A stretch of DNA of 64,000 nucleotides from Streptomyces aquilus. GTDB lineage: Bacteria > Actinomycetota > Actinomycetes > Streptomycetales > Streptomycetaceae. The stretch lies in the NCBI RefSeq assembly GCF_003955715.1, contig NZ_CP034463.1, positions 6,262,001 to 6,326,000 of the forward strand. The letters run 5' to 3'. Position numbers and translations under genes: made by a program. The notes below the pieces were generated by a model. The model did not search any database, had not been told where the DNA came from, and saw only the letters and a list, made by a program, of their open reading frames with translations. This document shows positions 8,050 to 21,670 of this stretch, in pieces (within the stretch, counting starts at the first letter, position 1; each line of letters opens with the position of its first letter).

Positions 8050-8484
8050 ATGCCTCCCAAGAAGAAGAAGGTCACGGGGCTCATCAAGCTCCAGATCCAG
8101 GCCGGTGCGGCCAACCCGGCTCCGCCGGTCGGCCCCGCGCTGGGTCAGCACGGCGTCAACATCATGGAGTTCTGCAAGGCCTACAACGCCGCGACCGAGT
8201 CGCAGCGTGGCTGGGTGATCCCGGTGGAGATCACGGTCTACGAGGACCGCTCCTTCACCTTCATCACCAAGACGCCGCCGGCCGCGAAGATGATCCTCAA
8301 GGCCGCGGGTATCGAGAAGGGCTCCGGCGAGCCGCACAAGACCAAGGTCGCCAAGATCACCGAGGCGCAGGTCCGCGAGATCGCCACGACCAAGCTCCCC
8401 GACCTCAACGCCAACGACCTGGACGCCGCCGCGAAGATCATCGCCGGTACCGCGCGTTCCATGGGCGTCGTCGTCGAGGGCTGA
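8050..8484 (+). CDS. rplK: 50S ribosomal protein L11
   Basis: 144 residues, ATG start with CGGAGAGAG upstream. L11 binds the GTPase-associated region of 23S rRNA and is needed for stringent-factor activation and thiopeptide binding. The N-terminal domain has the proline-rich [29 protein letters not shown] and the C-terminal rRNA-binding domain ends [10 protein letters not shown]. Full length. It is followed by rplA, the standard pair. Confidence 0.97.
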   Translation: MPPKKKKVTGLIKLQIQAGAANPAPPVGPALGQHGVNIMEFCKAYNAATESQRGWVIPVEITVYEDRSFTFITKTPPAAKMILKAAGIEKGSGEPHKTKVAKITEAQVREIATTKLPDLNANDLDAAAKIIAGTARSMGVVVEG

Positions 8485-8511
8485 GCCCCAACACCCGTAC
8501 ATCAAGCAGAA

Positions 8512-8539
8512 GTGGCAGGGCCTGCTCGGCCCGGACCAC
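8512..8539 (+). promoter_or_regulatory. Structured element between rplK and rplA
   Basis: GTGG (8512-8515)/CCAC (8536-8539) and GGCC (8519-8522)/GGCC (8528-8531) form two short helices separated by a 3x4 internal loop. L1 represses its own operon in many bacteria by binding an interrupted helix in the mRNA; this is a weak candidate for such a site. Confidence 0.3.
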
Positions 8540-8566
8540 GACTCCTAAGACTCACCAGGAGAAGCA

Positions 8567-9292
8567 GTGAGCAAGCGCAGCAAGTCTCTCCGCGCTGCGG
8601 ACGCCAAGGTCGACCGGGACAAGCTCTACGCCCCGCTCGAGGCCGTCCGTCTCGCCAAGGAGACCTCCACGACCAAGTTCGACGGCACCGTCGAGGTCGC
8701 CTTCCGTCTGGGTGTCGACCCGCGCAAGGCCGACCAGATGGTCCGTGGCACCGTGAACCTTCCGCACGGCACCGGTAAGACCGCCCGGGTCCTGGTCTTC
8801 GCGACCGGCGACCGTGCCGAGGCCGCGCGTGCCGCGGGCGCCGACATCGTCGGCGCCGACGAGCTCATCGACGAGGTTTCGAAGGGCCGCCTGGACTTCG
8901 ACGCCGTCGTCGCCACCCCGGACCTCATGGGCAAGGTCGGCCGTCTCGGCCGCGTCCTCGGCCCCCGTGGTCTCATGCCGAACCCCAAGACCGGCACCGT
9001 GACCCCGGACGTCGCCAAGGCTGTCAACGACATCAAGGGCGGCAAGATCGAGTTCCGCGTCGACAAGCACTCGAACCTGCACTTCATCATCGGCAAGACG
9101 TCCTTCGACGACACCAAGCTGGTGGAGAACTACGGCGCCGCGCTGGAGGAGATCCTCCGTCTGAAGCCGTCCGCCGCCAAGGGTCGCTACATCAAGAAGG
9201 CCGCGATCAGCACCACGATCGGCCCCGGCATTCCGCTCGACCCGAACCGCACCCGCAACCTCCTCGTCGAGGAGGACCCGGCGGCGGTCTGA
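8567..9292 (+). CDS. rplA: 50S ribosomal protein L1
   Basis: 241 residues, GTG start behind AGGAGAAGCA. L1 forms the mobile stalk near the E site and commonly acts as a translational repressor of the rplK-rplA mRNA. Conserved segments include [11 protein letters not shown] (about 65-75) and [25 protein letters not shown] (about 125-149). Length is normal. A strong terminator follows. Confidence 0.97.
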   Translation: MSKRSKSLRAADAKVDRDKLYAPLEAVRLAKETSTTKFDGTVEVAFRLGVDPRKADQMVRGTVNLPHGTGKTARVLVFATGDRAEAARAAGADIVGADELIDEVSKGRLDFDAVVATPDLMGKVGRLGRVLGPRGLMPNPKTGTVTPDVAKAVNDIKGGKIEFRVDKHSNLHFIIGKTSFDDTKLVENYGAALEEILRLKPSAAKGRYIKKAAISTTIGPGIPLDPNRTRNLLVEEDPAAV

Positions 9293-9317
9293 GCCTGAGG
9301 CTCACCGAAGTCAGGTC

Positions 9318-9352
9318 ACGGGCCCCGCAACCTTCCGAGGTGCGGGGCCCGT
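9318..9352 (+). terminator. Terminator after rplA
   Basis: ACGGGCCCCGCA (9318-9329) pairs perfectly with TGCGGGGCCCGT (9341-9352), with a further CCT/AGG inside the loop. It ends the rplKA unit. Confidence 0.85.
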
Positions 9353-9423
9353 CCCATTTCCGGGTACGTGTGTCAGTGCCCCGCGCTAACGTGCGGGACA
9401 GGAATCGCATAGGGGTGGGACGA

Positions 9424-10347
9424 ATGAAGAGCACGAGTGTGCGCCGGATGGCTCTCGCGATCGCCGCGACGACCGCGCTGACGGGCCTGGCGGCCTGTTC
9501 GTCGGCGGGGGACTCGGGGGGCTCCGACAAGGACGACCAGGCCTCGGGGGGCGGCAAGGGCGTCACCAAGGTCAGTCCGATAGCCGCGCTGCGCTCCGCC
9601 GAGAAGTCCACCGACGCCGCCGACTCCGCCCAGGTCGAGTCCACGACCGTCATGGGCTCGATGATGTCCATGACCGCCGACGGCGCCCTCGGCTGGGCCG
9701 ACGGCATCTCCGGCACCCTCACCATCGAGTACACCGGCGGCACCATGGCCGACACCATGCGCCAGCTCGGCACCACGAAGATGGAGGCCCGGTACCTCCC
9801 CGACGCCTACTACGCGAAGATGGGCGACGCGTTCGCCGAGCAGGCCGGCGGCAAGCACTGGATCAGGTACGACTACGACGACCTCGCGGACCTCGCGGGC
9901 GGCTCCGGCGCGTACCTCAAGGACCAGATGCAGAACACCACCCCCAACCAGTCGGTGAAGCTCCTGCTGGCCTCCGGGGACGTGAAGAAGGTCGGCGAGG
10001 AGAAGGTCCGCGGCAAGGACACCACGCACTACTCGGGCACCGTCGACGTCGCCGACCTGGCCGGCAAGAACTCCAGCCTCAGCGAGAGCCAGCTCGCCGA
10101 CCTGAAGAAGCAGCTCGAACAGGCCGGGGTCACCACCGAGACCGTCGACATCTGGGTCGACGACCAGGACCTCCTGGTCAAGAAGGTGGAGAAGGGCCAG
10201 ATGGCCACCGGAGAGCTGACCCAGACCGCCTACTACAGCGACTACGGCGTGAAGGTCTCCGCCGAGAAGCCCCCGGCGGGCGACACGGAGGACTTCAAGA
10301 CGCTCCTGGAGAAGCAGGGCGGCACCGTCGCCGGCACCACCTCCTGA
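9424..10347 (+). CDS. Predicted lipoprotein (LppX/LprAFG-like), first of a pair
   Basis: 307 residues from the ATG at 9424, with a purine-rich GGGGTGGGA site upstream; an in-frame start at 9340 lies in the rplA terminator and was rejected. The lipoprotein signal is clear: a basic start, a hydrophobic core and the lipobox LAAC with the acylated cysteine at C25. The mature part has repeated segments on the pattern of the next gene: a motif on predicted beta strands, then VKKVGEEKVRGKDTTHYSGTVDV and VDIWVDDQDLLVKKVEK. This resembles the actinobacterial LppX/LprG fold that holds a hydrophobic ligand. Its place between rplA and rplJ is known in Streptomyces. Role unknown. Confidence 0.85.
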   Translation: MKSTSVRRMALAIAATTALTGLAACSSAGDSGGSDKDDQASGGGKGVTKVSPIAALRSAEKSTDAADSAQVESTTVMGSMMSMTADGALGWADGISGTLTIEYTGGTMADTMRQLGTTKMEARYLPDAYYAKMGDAFAEQAGGKHWIRYDYDDLADLAGGSGAYLKDQMQNTTPNQSVKLLLASGDVKKVGEEKVRGKDTTHYSGTVDVADLAGKNSSLSESQLADLKKQLEQAGVTTETVDIWVDDQDLLVKKVEKGQMATGELTQTAYYSDYGVKVSAEKPPAGDTEDFKTLLEKQGGTVAGTTS

Positions 10348-10410
10348 GCCACACGGAATTCACAAGACCGCTTACGCCCCATCGGTTAGGCTCGCGATCC
10401 TGCTGTGAAT

Positions 10411-10433
10411 CGACCATGTGTTCCTCATGGTCG
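10411..10433. promoter_or_regulatory. Perfect 8-bp inverted repeat before the second lipoprotein gene
   Basis: CGACCATG (10411-10418) and CATGGTCG (10426-10433) are separated by 7 bases and end 31 bases ahead of the start codon. It may be an operator or a leader hairpin. Confidence 0.45.
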
Positions 10434-10464
10434 TCACACTTCTCGCGTTCCTTGGGGGGAATCG

Positions 10465-11325
10465 ATGGGGTTTTCTGCACGACGTTCCGCGCGCCGCAGG
10501 ACGGTCGGCGTCGGTCTGGCCGCCGTGGCCCTCGCCGCCGGCGCGGTGAGCTGTTCCAAGGGGGAGTCCGAGGAGTCGCCGAAGATGACGCCGGCCGCCG
10601 CGGTGTCCAAGGCGGCGAAGAACTCGGACGACATCTCGTCCCTGCGCTACCGGATGACCGGTGAGTACCCGGAGCAGGGGCGCATCAAGGCCGAGGCCTC
10701 GATGCGGATCAAGCCCACCATCGCCATGAGCATGAAGATGACGGCGCTGGACCAGGGCAAGGACGGCTCCGCGGAGATCCGGCTCGTCGACAAGGCCATG
10801 TACATCGGGGGCAACCCCGAGATGGCCAAGGAGATGGACGGCAAGACCTGGGTGAAGTTCGACATGTCCGCGCTGAGCGACGAGCAGCTCGGCGGGGGCG
10901 CCGCCGGCGCCGGACAGGCCGAGCAGAACCCGGCCGCCGAGTCCACCTTCATGACCGGCGCCAAGGACGTGAAGGAGGTCGGCACCGAGAAGGTCGACGG
11001 GGTCGAGACCACCCACTACACCGGCACCCTCACCCTCGACGCGCTCCGGGACTCCTTCAAGAACGAGGACAAGGCGACCCGCGAGAAGCGCGAGAAGAGC
11101 GTCCAGCAGTACGAGAAGATGGGCGTCGACAAGCTCACGATGGACATGTGGATCGACGGTGAGGACCACACCAAGCAGTTCCGCATGAAGGGCGCCGCCG
11201 ACAAGGGCATGCTCGACCTGACCATCACCTTCCTCGACATCAACAAGCCGGTCACGGTCACGGCGCCGCCCGCCAAGGACACCGCCGACCTCGCCGAGAT
11301 GCTGAAGGACGCCCAGAGCGGCTGA
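10465..11325 (+). CDS. Predicted lipoprotein (LppX/LprAFG-like), second of a pair
   Basis: 286 residues from the ATG at 10465, preceded by TTGGGGGGAATCG. The signal peptide has an Arg-rich start (ARRSARRRT), a hydrophobic core and the lipobox AVSC (C30). The body parallels the upstream lipoprotein: [57 protein letters not shown]; and [21 protein letters not shown]. The two are therefore tandem paralogs, although each seems to have its own leader. Expected outside the membrane, anchored by lipid. It is followed by the rplJ leader. Confidence 0.85.
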   Translation: MGFSARRSARRRTVGVGLAAVALAAGAVSCSKGESEESPKMTPAAAVSKAAKNSDDISSLRYRMTGEYPEQGRIKAEASMRIKPTIAMSMKMTALDQGKDGSAEIRLVDKAMYIGGNPEMAKEMDGKTWVKFDMSALSDEQLGGGAAGAGQAEQNPAAESTFMTGAKDVKEVGTEKVDGVETTHYTGTLTLDALRDSFKNEDKATREKREKSVQQYEKMGVDKLTMDMWIDGEDHTKQFRMKGAADKGMLDLTITFLDINKPVTVTAPPAKDTADLAEMLKDAQSG

Positions 11326-11601
11326 TCACCGTACGACCGGATTTGCCTCGCGGCGATCCGGTCACGTACTCTCCTTCAGAAGCCAAAGACCGCTGGTCGT
11401 TGCCGTGTGCTCGTGAGAGGGCGCGGTGGCCGAAGGATCCGCTGATTACCGCGGACGACCCGCGCAGGTGACTGTGGAAGTTGCTCCCGTTCTGGATTCG
11501 TCCATGAAGGTTGAGCTACGCCCCGTGCGCCTGCGCCGGGGCGTTTCGTTTTTCGCAGCTCCTTCTGAGCGGTCCTCATCACCCGGAAGGAGGCCACGCT
11601 T
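11326..11601 (+). promoter_or_regulatory. rplJ leader region with predicted promoter (L10-leader type)
   Basis: 276 bases with no ORF. TTGCCT (11343-11348), an 18-base spacer and TACTCT (11367-11372) make a plausible promoter, giving a leader of roughly 220 bases. The segment GAAGCCAAAGACCGCTGGTCG (11380-11400) begins the sort of structured leader that binds L10 or L10-(L12)4 in other bacteria. The leader ends in a terminator-like hairpin. Confidence 0.55.
11519..11553 (+). terminator. Attenuator-like terminator in the rplJ leader
   Basis: CGCCCCG (11519-11525) pairs with CGGGGCG (11537-11543), followed by TTTCGTTTTT. A hairpin with a T run about 50 bases before rplJ fits L10-controlled premature termination, and true T runs are rare in this GC-rich genome. 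Confidence 0.7.
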
Positions 11602-12132
11602 ATGGCAAGGCCCGACAAGGCTGCCGCGGTAGCCGAGCTCGCGGACCAGTTCCGCAGCTCGAACGCCGCTGTGCTGACCGAGTACCGGGGTCTCACCGTG
11701 GCGCAGCTCAAGACGCTGCGCCGTTCGCTCGGTGACGACGCCCAGTACGCCGTGGTGAAGAACACGCTGACCAAGATCGCGGCCAACGAGGCCGGGATCG
11801 ACACGCTCGACGACCTGTTCAACGGTCCGACGGCGGTCGCCTTCATCACCGGTGACCCGGTGACGTCGGCGAAGGGTCTTCGTGACTTCGCCAAGGACAA
11901 CCCGAACCTCGTCATCAAGGGCGGTGTCCTTGACGGCAAGGCGCTGTCCGCCGACGAGATCAAGAAGCTCGCGGACCTCGAGTCCCGCGAGGTTCTGCTC
12001 GCCAAGCTGGCGGGCGCCATGAAGGGCAAGCAGACGCAGGCTGCTCAGGTCTTCCAGGCGCTCCCGTCGAAGCTCGTCCGCACCGTGGACGCGCTTCGTG
12101 CCAAGCAGGACGAGCAGGGCGGTGCCGAGTAA
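11602..12132 (+). CDS. rplJ: 50S ribosomal protein L10
   Basis: 176 residues, ATG start behind GGAAGGAGG. L10 anchors L7/L12 dimers at the ribosomal stalk through its C-terminal helix and normally represses its own mRNA. The conserved N-terminus ([36 protein letters not shown], with [11 protein letters not shown] following) is intact. The last ~45 residues form the stalk helix region ending in DEQGGAE. Expression is probably set by the leader attenuator upstream. Confidence 0.97.
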   Translation: MARPDKAAAVAELADQFRSSNAAVLTEYRGLTVAQLKTLRRSLGDDAQYAVVKNTLTKIAANEAGIDTLDDLFNGPTAVAFITGDPVTSAKGLRDFAKDNPNLVIKGGVLDGKALSADEIKKLADLESREVLLAKLAGAMKGKQTQAAQVFQALPSKLVRTVDALRAKQDEQGGAE

Positions 12133-12257
12133 TTCGGCTCGCATCATGACCGCCGCCTGAGGCTCCGCGCCGCAGGAAGTGGTCGTAGCGGGCCGAACGT
12201 ACGCCCGCCAGACATGTACATCCGGCACCAGCCGAATTGATTTGGAAGGAAGCCATC

Positions 12258-12638
12258 ATGGCTCTCACCCAGGACGAACTGCTCGCCGAGTTCGAGGGCA
12301 TGACCCTCATCCAGCTCTCCGAGTTCGTGAAGGCGTTCGAGGAGAAGTTCGACGTCACCGCCGCCGCGGCCGTCGCCGTTGCCGGCCCCGCCGTCCCCGG
12401 CGCCCCGGTCGAGGCCGCTGAGGAGAAGGACGAGTTCGACGTCATCCTCACCGGCGCCGGCGAGAAGAAGATCCAGGTCATCAAGGTCGTGCGTGAGCTG
12501 ACCTCCCTGGGTCTGAAGGAGGCCAAGGACCTCGTCGACGGCACCCCGAAGCCGGTCCTCGAGAAGGTCAACAAGGAGGCCGCTGACAAGGCCGCCGAGT
12601 CCCTCAAGGCCGCGGGCGCGTCCGTCGAGGTCAAGTAA
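12258..12638 (+). CDS. rplL: 50S ribosomal protein L7/L12
   Basis: 126 residues from the ATG at 12258, 7 bases behind GGAAGGA. Multi-copy stalk protein recruiting GTPase translation factors. The N-terminal dimerisation region is followed by an Ala/Pro/Val hinge ([16 protein letters not shown]) and the C-terminal domain [39 protein letters not shown]. Complete. A 125-base gap separates it from rplJ and a hairpin follows. Confidence 0.97.
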   Translation: MALTQDELLAEFEGMTLIQLSEFVKAFEEKFDVTAAAAVAVAGPAVPGAPVEAAEEKDEFDVILTGAGEKKIQVIKVVRELTSLGLKEAKDLVDGTPKPVLEKVNKEAADKAAESLKAAGASVEVK

Positions 12639-12679
12639 GACCTTTCGCAGGCCTGAGTGGCCTGTAACGCAGTAGCGCT

Positions 12680-12713
12680 GAAGAGCGATCATCCATCCGG
12701 GTGGTCGCTCTTC
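12680..12713 (+). terminator. Hairpin after rplL
   Basis: GAAGAGCGA (12680-12688) pairs with TCGCTCTTC (12705-12713). No T run follows, so termination may be partial. Confidence 0.65.
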
Positions 12714-12985
12714 GGCGTTCCCGGGGTTCCAGTGGCGGCTGAGTTGTACCCGAGGACGTGAGGGGTATGGTGATCTTCGCCGTGCCTCCGGGCACCCCAG
12801 GTGGCGACCGGTTTGGGCGAGACAGGCCTTGACGAACCGCACGCAGCGCGCAATTCTCAGGACGCGTCGCCAGAACGGTCCGAATCCGAGGCATGGATCG
12901 GCGACGAAGAGGGCAGTATCAACGTGCGTTGAGGGCAGGCATGCCGAAGGCGTTGAGGGTGACGAGGGTCAAAGAAAATCGGGGC

Positions 12986-13014
12986 TGGACATCAGTGCGC
13001 CAAGTGGCTACACT
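12986..13014 (+). promoter_or_regulatory. Predicted rpoBC promoter
   Basis: TGGACA (12986-12991), a 17-base spacer and TACACT (13009-13014) fit the housekeeping sigma consensus well. Predicted start near 13021. Confidence 0.7.
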
Positions 13015-13195
13015 GACCCTTTGCGCTGCCTGTTAGCTGCCCCCTGCCCGTCACCAGGGGTCTGCCCTCGCCTCAGCAACGACGACCGGAACGCCCTGAC
13101 CTGGCCCAAAAGCCAAATGCGGGGAGCCTGTCTTCATGCGCCGGGGAGGGACCGGTACGCGCGTAGTGAGTCCGAGCCCTCGGAAGGACCCCCTC

Positions 13196-16100
13196 TTGGC
13201 CGCCTCGCGCAACGCCTCGACCGCGAATACGAACAACGGCGCCAGCACCGCCCCGCTGCGCATTTCCTTTGCAAAGATCAAGGAGCCTCTCGAGGTTCCG
13301 AACCTGCTCGCGCTGCAGACCGAGAGCTTTGACTGGCTGCTCGGGAACACCGCCTGGCAGAGTCGGGTCGAGGAGGCTCTGGAGTCCGGTCAGGACGTCC
13401 CCACGAAGTCCGGTCTGGAGGAGATCTTCGAGGAGATCTCCCCGATCGAGGACTTCTCCGGGTCGATGTCGCTGACGTTCCGCGACCACCGTTTCGAGCC
13501 GCCGAAGAACAGCATCGACGAGTGCAAGGACCGCGACTTCACGTACGCGGCCCCGCTCTTCGTGACGGCTGAGTTCACCAACAACGAGACCGGCGAGATC
13601 AAGTCCCAGACGGTCTTCATGGGCGACTTCCCGCTCATGACCCACAAGGGCACCTTCGTCATCAACGGCACCGAGCGTGTCGTGGTGTCGCAGCTGGTCC
13701 GTTCGCCGGGTGTCTACTTCGACTCCTCGATCGACAAGACGTCCGACAAGGACATCTTCTCCGCCAAGATCATCCCGTCCCGGGGTGCCTGGCTGGAGAT
13801 GGAGATCGACAAGCGCGACATGGTCGGTGTGCGCATCGACCGCAAGCGCAAGCAGTCCGTGACCGTCCTGCTCAAGGCTCTCGGTTGGACGACCGAGCAG
13901 ATCCTGGAGGAGTTCGGCGAGTACGAGTCCATGCGCGCCACCCTGGAGAAGGACCACACCCAGGGCCAGGACGACGCACTGCTCGACATCTACCGCAAGC
14001 TGCGTCCGGGCGAGCCCCCCACGCGTGAGGCCGCGCAGACGCTTCTGGAGAACCTCTACTTCAACCCGAAGCGTTACGACCTCGCCAAGGTCGGCCGCTA
14101 CAAGGTCAACAAGAAGCTGGGCGCGGAGGCTCCGCTCGACGCGGGCGTCCTGACCGTCGAGGACATCATCTCGACGATCAAGTACCTGGTGAAGCTGCAC
14201 GCGGGCGAGACCGAGACGGTCGGCGACAGCGGCGCGAACATCGTCGTCGAGACCGACGACATCGACCACTTCGGCAACCGTCGTCTGCGCAGCGTCGGCG
14301 AGCTCATCCAGAACCAGGTCCGTACGGGTCTGGCGCGTATGGAGCGAGTCGTCCGCGAGCGCATGACGACCCAGGACGTCGAGGCGATCACGCCGCAGAC
14401 CCTGATCAACATCCGGCCGGTCGTCGCCTCCATCAAGGAGTTCTTCGGCACCAGCCAGCTGTCGCAGTTCATGGACCAGAACAACCCGCTGTCGGGTCTG
14501 ACGCACAAGCGTCGTCTCTCGGCGCTGGGCCCTGGTGGTCTGTCCCGTGAGCGGGCCGGCTTCGAGGTCCGTGACGTGCACCCGTCTCACTACGGCCGTA
14601 TGTGCCCGATCGAGACGCCCGAAGGCCCGAACATCGGTCTGATCGGTTCGCTCGCCTCCTACGGCCGCGTCAACGCGTTCGGTTTCGTGGAGACGCCGTA
14701 CCGCAAGGTCGTCGACGGTGTCGTCACCGACGAGGTCGACTACCTGACGGCCGACGAAGAGGACCGATTCGTCATCGCGCAGGCCAACGCCACCCTCGAC
14801 GAGGGCATGCGCTTCACCGAGAACCGCGTCCTGGTCCGCCGCCGTGGCGGCGAGGTCGACTACGTCCCCGGTGACGACGTGGACTACATGGACGTCTCGC
14901 CGCGCCAGATGGTGTCGGTCGCGACCGCCATGATCCCGTTCCTCGAGCACGACGACGCCAACCGTGCCCTCATGGGCGCGAACATGATGCGTCAGGCCGT
15001 GCCGCTGATTAAGTCCGAGTCCCCGCTCGTCGGCACCGGCATGGAGTACCGCTCCGCCGTCGACGCCGGCGACGTGGTCAAGGCCGAGAAGGCGGGTGTG
15101 GTCCAGGAGGTCTCCGCGGACTACATCACCACGGCCAACGACGACGGCACGTACATCACGTACCGCCTGGCCAAGTTCGCCCGCTCCAACCAGGGCACCT
15201 CGGTCAACCAGAAGGTCATCGTCAACGAGGGCGACCGGATCATCGAGGGCCAGGTCCTGGCCGACGGTCCGGCCACCGAGAACGGCGAGATGGCGCTGGG
15301 CAAGAACCTGCTCGTGGCATTCATGCCGTGGGAGGGTCACAACTACGAGGACGCGATCATCCTGTCGCAGCGCCTCGTGCAGGACGACGTCCTCTCCTCG
15401 ATCCACATCGAGGAGCACGAGGTCGACGCCCGTGACACCAAGCTCGGCCCCGAGGAGATCACCCGGGACATCCCGAACGTCTCCGAGGAGGTCCTCGCCG
15501 ACCTCGACGAGCGCGGCATCATCCGGATCGGTGCCGAGGTCGTCGCCGGCGACATCCTCGTCGGCAAGGTCACGCCCAAGGGTGAGACCGAGCTGACCCC
15601 CGAGGAGCGCCTGCTCCGCGCGATCTTCGGTGAGAAGGCGCGCGAGGTCCGTGACACCTCCCTGAAGGTGCCGCACGGCGAGATCGGCAAGGTCATCGGC
15701 GTCCGCGTCTTCGACCGTGAGGAAGGCGACGAGCTGCCGCCGGGCGTGAACCAGCTGGTTCGTGTCTACGTGGCGCAGAAGCGCAAGATCACGGACGGTG
15801 ACAAGCTCGCCGGCCGCCACGGCAACAAGGGTGTCATCTCCAAGATCCTGCCCATCGAGGACATGCCGTTCCTCGAGGACGGGACCCCGGTCGACATCAT
15901 CCTCAACCCGCTCGGTGTGCCGTCCCGAATGAACCCGGGACAGGTTCTGGAGATCCACCTCGGCTGGCTCGCCAGCCGCGGCTGGGACGTCTCCGGTCTC
16001 GCCGACGAGTGGGCGCAGCGCCTCCAGAACATCGGTGCCGACCAGGTCGCCCCCGGCACCAACGTCGCCACCCCGGTGTTCGACGGTGCGCGTGAGGACG

Positions 16101-16681
16101 AGCTCGCGGGTCTGCTGAACCACACCATCCCGAACCGCGACGGCGAGCGCATGGTGCTCCCGACCGGTAAGGCGCGGCTGTTCGACGGCCGTAGCGGTGA
16201 GCCGTTCCCGGACCCGATCTCGGTCGGCTACATGTACATCCTGAAGCTGCACCACCTGGTCGACGACAAGCTGCACGCCCGCTCGACCGGTCCGTACTCC
16301 ATGATCACCCAGCAGCCGCTGGGCGGTAAGGCTCAGTTCGGTGGCCAGCGCTTCGGTGAGATGGAGGTGTGGGCGCTGGAGGCATACGGCGCCGCGTACG
16401 CCCTCCAGGAGCTGCTGACCATCAAGTCCGACGACGTCACCGGCCGCGTGAAGGTCTACGAGGCCATCGTCAAGGGCGAGAACATCCCCGAGCCCGGCAT
16501 TCCCGAGTCCTTCAAGGTGCTCATCAAGGAAATGCAGTCCCTGTGCCTCAACGTGGAGGTGCTGTCCTCGGACGGCATGTCCATCGAGATGCGCGACACC
16601 GACGAGGATGTCTTCCGCGCTGCGGAGGAGCTCGGCATCGACCTGTCCCGGCGCGAGCCGAGCAGCGTCGAAGAGGTCTGA
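13196..16681 (+). CDS. rpoB: DNA-directed RNA polymerase subunit beta
   Basis: 1161 residues from the TTG at 13196, 7 bases behind GGAAGGA; an upstream in-frame ATG at 13136 would add 20 unlikely residues. The chosen length equals the streptomycete beta subunit as I know it. It forms one half of the RNA polymerase active cleft. The rifampicin cluster (residues 419-445) reads [17 protein letters not shown], then [15 protein letters not shown]427, S433, H437, R440 and S442 are all wild-type, so rifampicin sensitivity is expected. The catalytic-region motif [19 protein letters not shown] and the C-terminal [10 protein letters not shown] segment are intact. rpoC follows after 100 bases. Confidence 0.98.
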   Translation: MAASRNASTANTNNGASTAPLRISFAKIKEPLEVPNLLALQTESFDWLLGNTAWQSRVEEALESGQDVPTKSGLEEIFEEISPIEDFSGSMSLTFRDHRFEPPKNSIDECKDRDFTYAAPLFVTAEFTNNETGEIKSQTVFMGDFPLMTHKGTFVINGTERVVVSQLVRSPGVYFDSSIDKTSDKDIFSAKIIPSRGAWLEMEIDKRDMVGVRIDRKRKQSVTVLLKALGWTTEQILEEFGEYESMRATLEKDHTQGQDDALLDIYRKLRPGEPPTREAAQTLLENLYFNPKRYDLAKVGRYKVNKKLGAEAPLDAGVLTVEDIISTIKYLVKLHAGETETVGDSGANIVVETDDIDHFGNRRLRSVGELIQNQVRTGLARMERVVRERMTTQDVEAITPQTLINIRPVVASIKEFFGTSQLSQFMDQNNPLSGLTHKRRLSALGPGGLSRERAGFEVRDVHPSHYGRMCPIETPEGPNIGLIGSLASYGRVNAFGFVETPYRKVVDGVVTDEVDYLTADEEDRFVIAQANATLDEGMRFTENRVLVRRRGGEVDYVPGDDVDYMDVSPRQMVSVATAMIPFLEHDDANRALMGANMMRQAVPLIKSESPLVGTGMEYRSAVDAGDVVKAEKAGVVQEVSADYITTANDDGTYITYRLAKFARSNQGTSVNQKVIVNEGDRIIEGQVLADGPATENGEMALGKNLLVAFMPWEGHNYEDAIILSQRLVQDDVLSSIHIEEHEVDARDTKLGPEEITRDIPNVSEEVLADLDERGIIRIGAEVVAGDILVGKVTPKGETELTPEERLLRAIFGEKAREVRDTSLKVPHGEIGKVIGVRVFDREEGDELPPGVNQLVRVYVAQKRKITDGDKLAGRHGNKGVISKILPIEDMPFLEDGTPVDIILNPLGVPSRMNPGQVLEIHLGWLASRGWDVSGLADEWAQRLQNIGADQVAPGTNVATPVFDGAREDELAGLLNHTIPNRDGERMVLPTGKARLFDGRSGEPFPDPISVGYMYILKLHHLVDDKLHARSTGPYSMITQQPLGGKAQFGGQRFGEMEVWALEAYGAAYALQELLTIKSDDVTGRVKVYEAIVKGENIPEPGIPESFKVLIKEMQSLCLNVEVLSSDGMSIEMRDTDEDVFRAAEELGIDLSRREPSSVEEV

Positions 16682-16781
16682 CGGGAGTCCGGCCGGAGGA
16701 CCTGGTGAGGAACCTCCGGCCGGCCCCAGGACCCCCGTTTCAGACCCCAAGACTTACAACCCTGAGAGGGATTGACGCATA

Positions 16782-20681
<3,900 letters not shown>

Positions 20682-20708
20682 TAGTCGGTTCTGAAGTCCT
20701 GAAGTTCT

Positions 20709-20749
20709 GAAGGGCGGTCACCTCGTTTCGTACGGGGTGGCCGCCCTTC
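20709..20749 (+). terminator. Terminator after rpoC
   Basis: GAAGGGCGGTCACC (20709-20722) pairs with GGTGGCCGCCCTTC (20736-20749), a 14-bp stem with one G-U pair. Confidence 0.85.
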
Positions 20750-20855
20750 GGCTTTCGGGGGCGTCTCCGGGTTTTCTCCGGGTGGACACCTGATGCCTGG
20801 AATACCGGTTCGGCGCACGATAGAGGGACTCCGATCCGTGCGGGGGAGGTGTTCC

Positions 20856-21389
20856 ATGACTCAGCCGGTTCCGCAGCCGTGGCAGGGCGGTCAGGGCCCG
20901 CAGCCGTGGCAGGGTGGGTCTTCCATGCTCGCGTCGCATGCCGACCGTGAGCGGGCCGTTGACGTGCTTCGGGCGGGGTTCGGGGAGGGGCGGCTGGAGC
21001 AGGGGGAGTTCGACAAGCGGGTCGGGCGGGCCTATGCCGCGCGTACGGTGGGGGAGCTGGCCCTGCTGGTGGCCGATCTGCCCCTGGGGCCGGTGCCGCA
21101 GCCGGCGCCGGTCGCTGCGGTGCCGCCGACGTTCCGGGCGATGGCTCGGCCGCGGACCAACGGCAAGGCGGTCGGGGCGGCGGTCTGCGGGCTGCTGTGT
21201 CTGCCGACCTTCGGGCTGATGGGGCTTCCGGCGGTGGTGCTCGGGCACGCCGCTCGGGCGGAGGTGCAGCGGACCGGGGAGGCGGGGGACGGTCTCGCGC
21301 TGACCGGGCTGGTCCTCGGGTGGCTGTCGGTCGGGGGGTGGGCGCTCGTGCTGACGCTGTTGCTGATCGTGGGCCTCGCGGCCGGATGA
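20856..21389 (+). CDS. DUF1707/DUF4190 membrane protein
   Basis: 177 residues from the ATG at 20856, 6 bases behind GGGGGAGG. Residues about 26-77 (LASHADRERAVDVLRAGFGEGRLEQGEFDKRVGRAYAARTVGELALLVADLP) match the DUF1707 pattern (SHTPF-like, common in actinomycetes). Residues about 103-175 form a DUF4190-type unit with two membrane spans (AVGAAVCGLLCLPTFGLMGLPAVVLGHAA, then the Leu-rich span ending at GLAAG). A short Gln/Pro-rich repeat (PQPWQGG, twice) comes first. It lies between two terminated core operons and probably has its own promoter. Function unknown; membrane-located. Confidence 0.85.
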   Translation: MTQPVPQPWQGGQGPQPWQGGSSMLASHADRERAVDVLRAGFGEGRLEQGEFDKRVGRAYAARTVGELALLVADLPLGPVPQPAPVAAVPPTFRAMARPRTNGKAVGAAVCGLLCLPTFGLMGLPAVVLGHAARAEVQRTGEAGDGLALTGLVLGWLSVGGWALVLTLLLIVGLAAG

Positions 21390-21497
21390 GCGGCCGTGGG
21401 TGCCGTGCCGGCGTGTCCGGAGCGTGAAATCGAAGATCATCCACGGCGTAGGGCCTTGACATGTCTCGCCCCGCTCTGTGGGTGAGGCCCATTTGTT

Positions 21498-21526
21498 TTG
21501 ACCGCAGCGAATGAGGTAGGTACGCT
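21498..21526 (+). promoter_or_regulatory. Predicted rpsL operon promoter
   Basis: TTGACC (21498-21503), a 17-base spacer and TACGCT (21521-21526). Strong match to the housekeeping consensus; predicted start near 21533. Confidence 0.75.
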
Positions 21527-21646
21527 CAGACCTTGTGCCTGGGGTGTGCCCTGGCTCTCGTGCGTGTCTTCAGCCGCATCGCGAGCCGTGACACGGCCGC
21601 CGTAATCTGCGCCCTTTTCGCTTCACGGCGAGAGTCTGCCGGATTC

Positions 21647-21670
21647 GACACACCCGACCGCGTGGGTCGG
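21647..21670 (+). promoter_or_regulatory. Shared leader element, copy 1 (rpsL leader)
   Basis: Core CCGACCGCGTGGGTCGG can fold as a CCGACC/GGTCGG hairpin. All but one of its 24 bases match 41211-41234 in the rpsJ leader. It ends 50 bases before the rpsL start. See findings. Confidence 0.75.

Larger units (their letters stand above)
12639..13195 (+). other. rplL-rpoB intergenic region
   Basis: 557 bases without a convincing gene. It holds the rplL hairpin (12680-12713), the rpoB promoter (12986-13014) and a leader of about 175 bases. A separate rpoBC promoter here means stalk proteins and RNA polymerase can be controlled apart. Confidence 0.8.

Noticed and set aside
13073..16750. 1225-residue minus-strand ORF opposite rpoB
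   Set aside because: A shadow of the GC-rich rpoB codons on the other strand; no domain, no ribosome-binding site, and low-complexity Leu/Val/Arg content.
21456..21461. TTGACA as a second rpsL promoter
   Set aside because: No -10-like hexamer 16-19 bases downstream; the TTGACC/TACGCT pair is far better.
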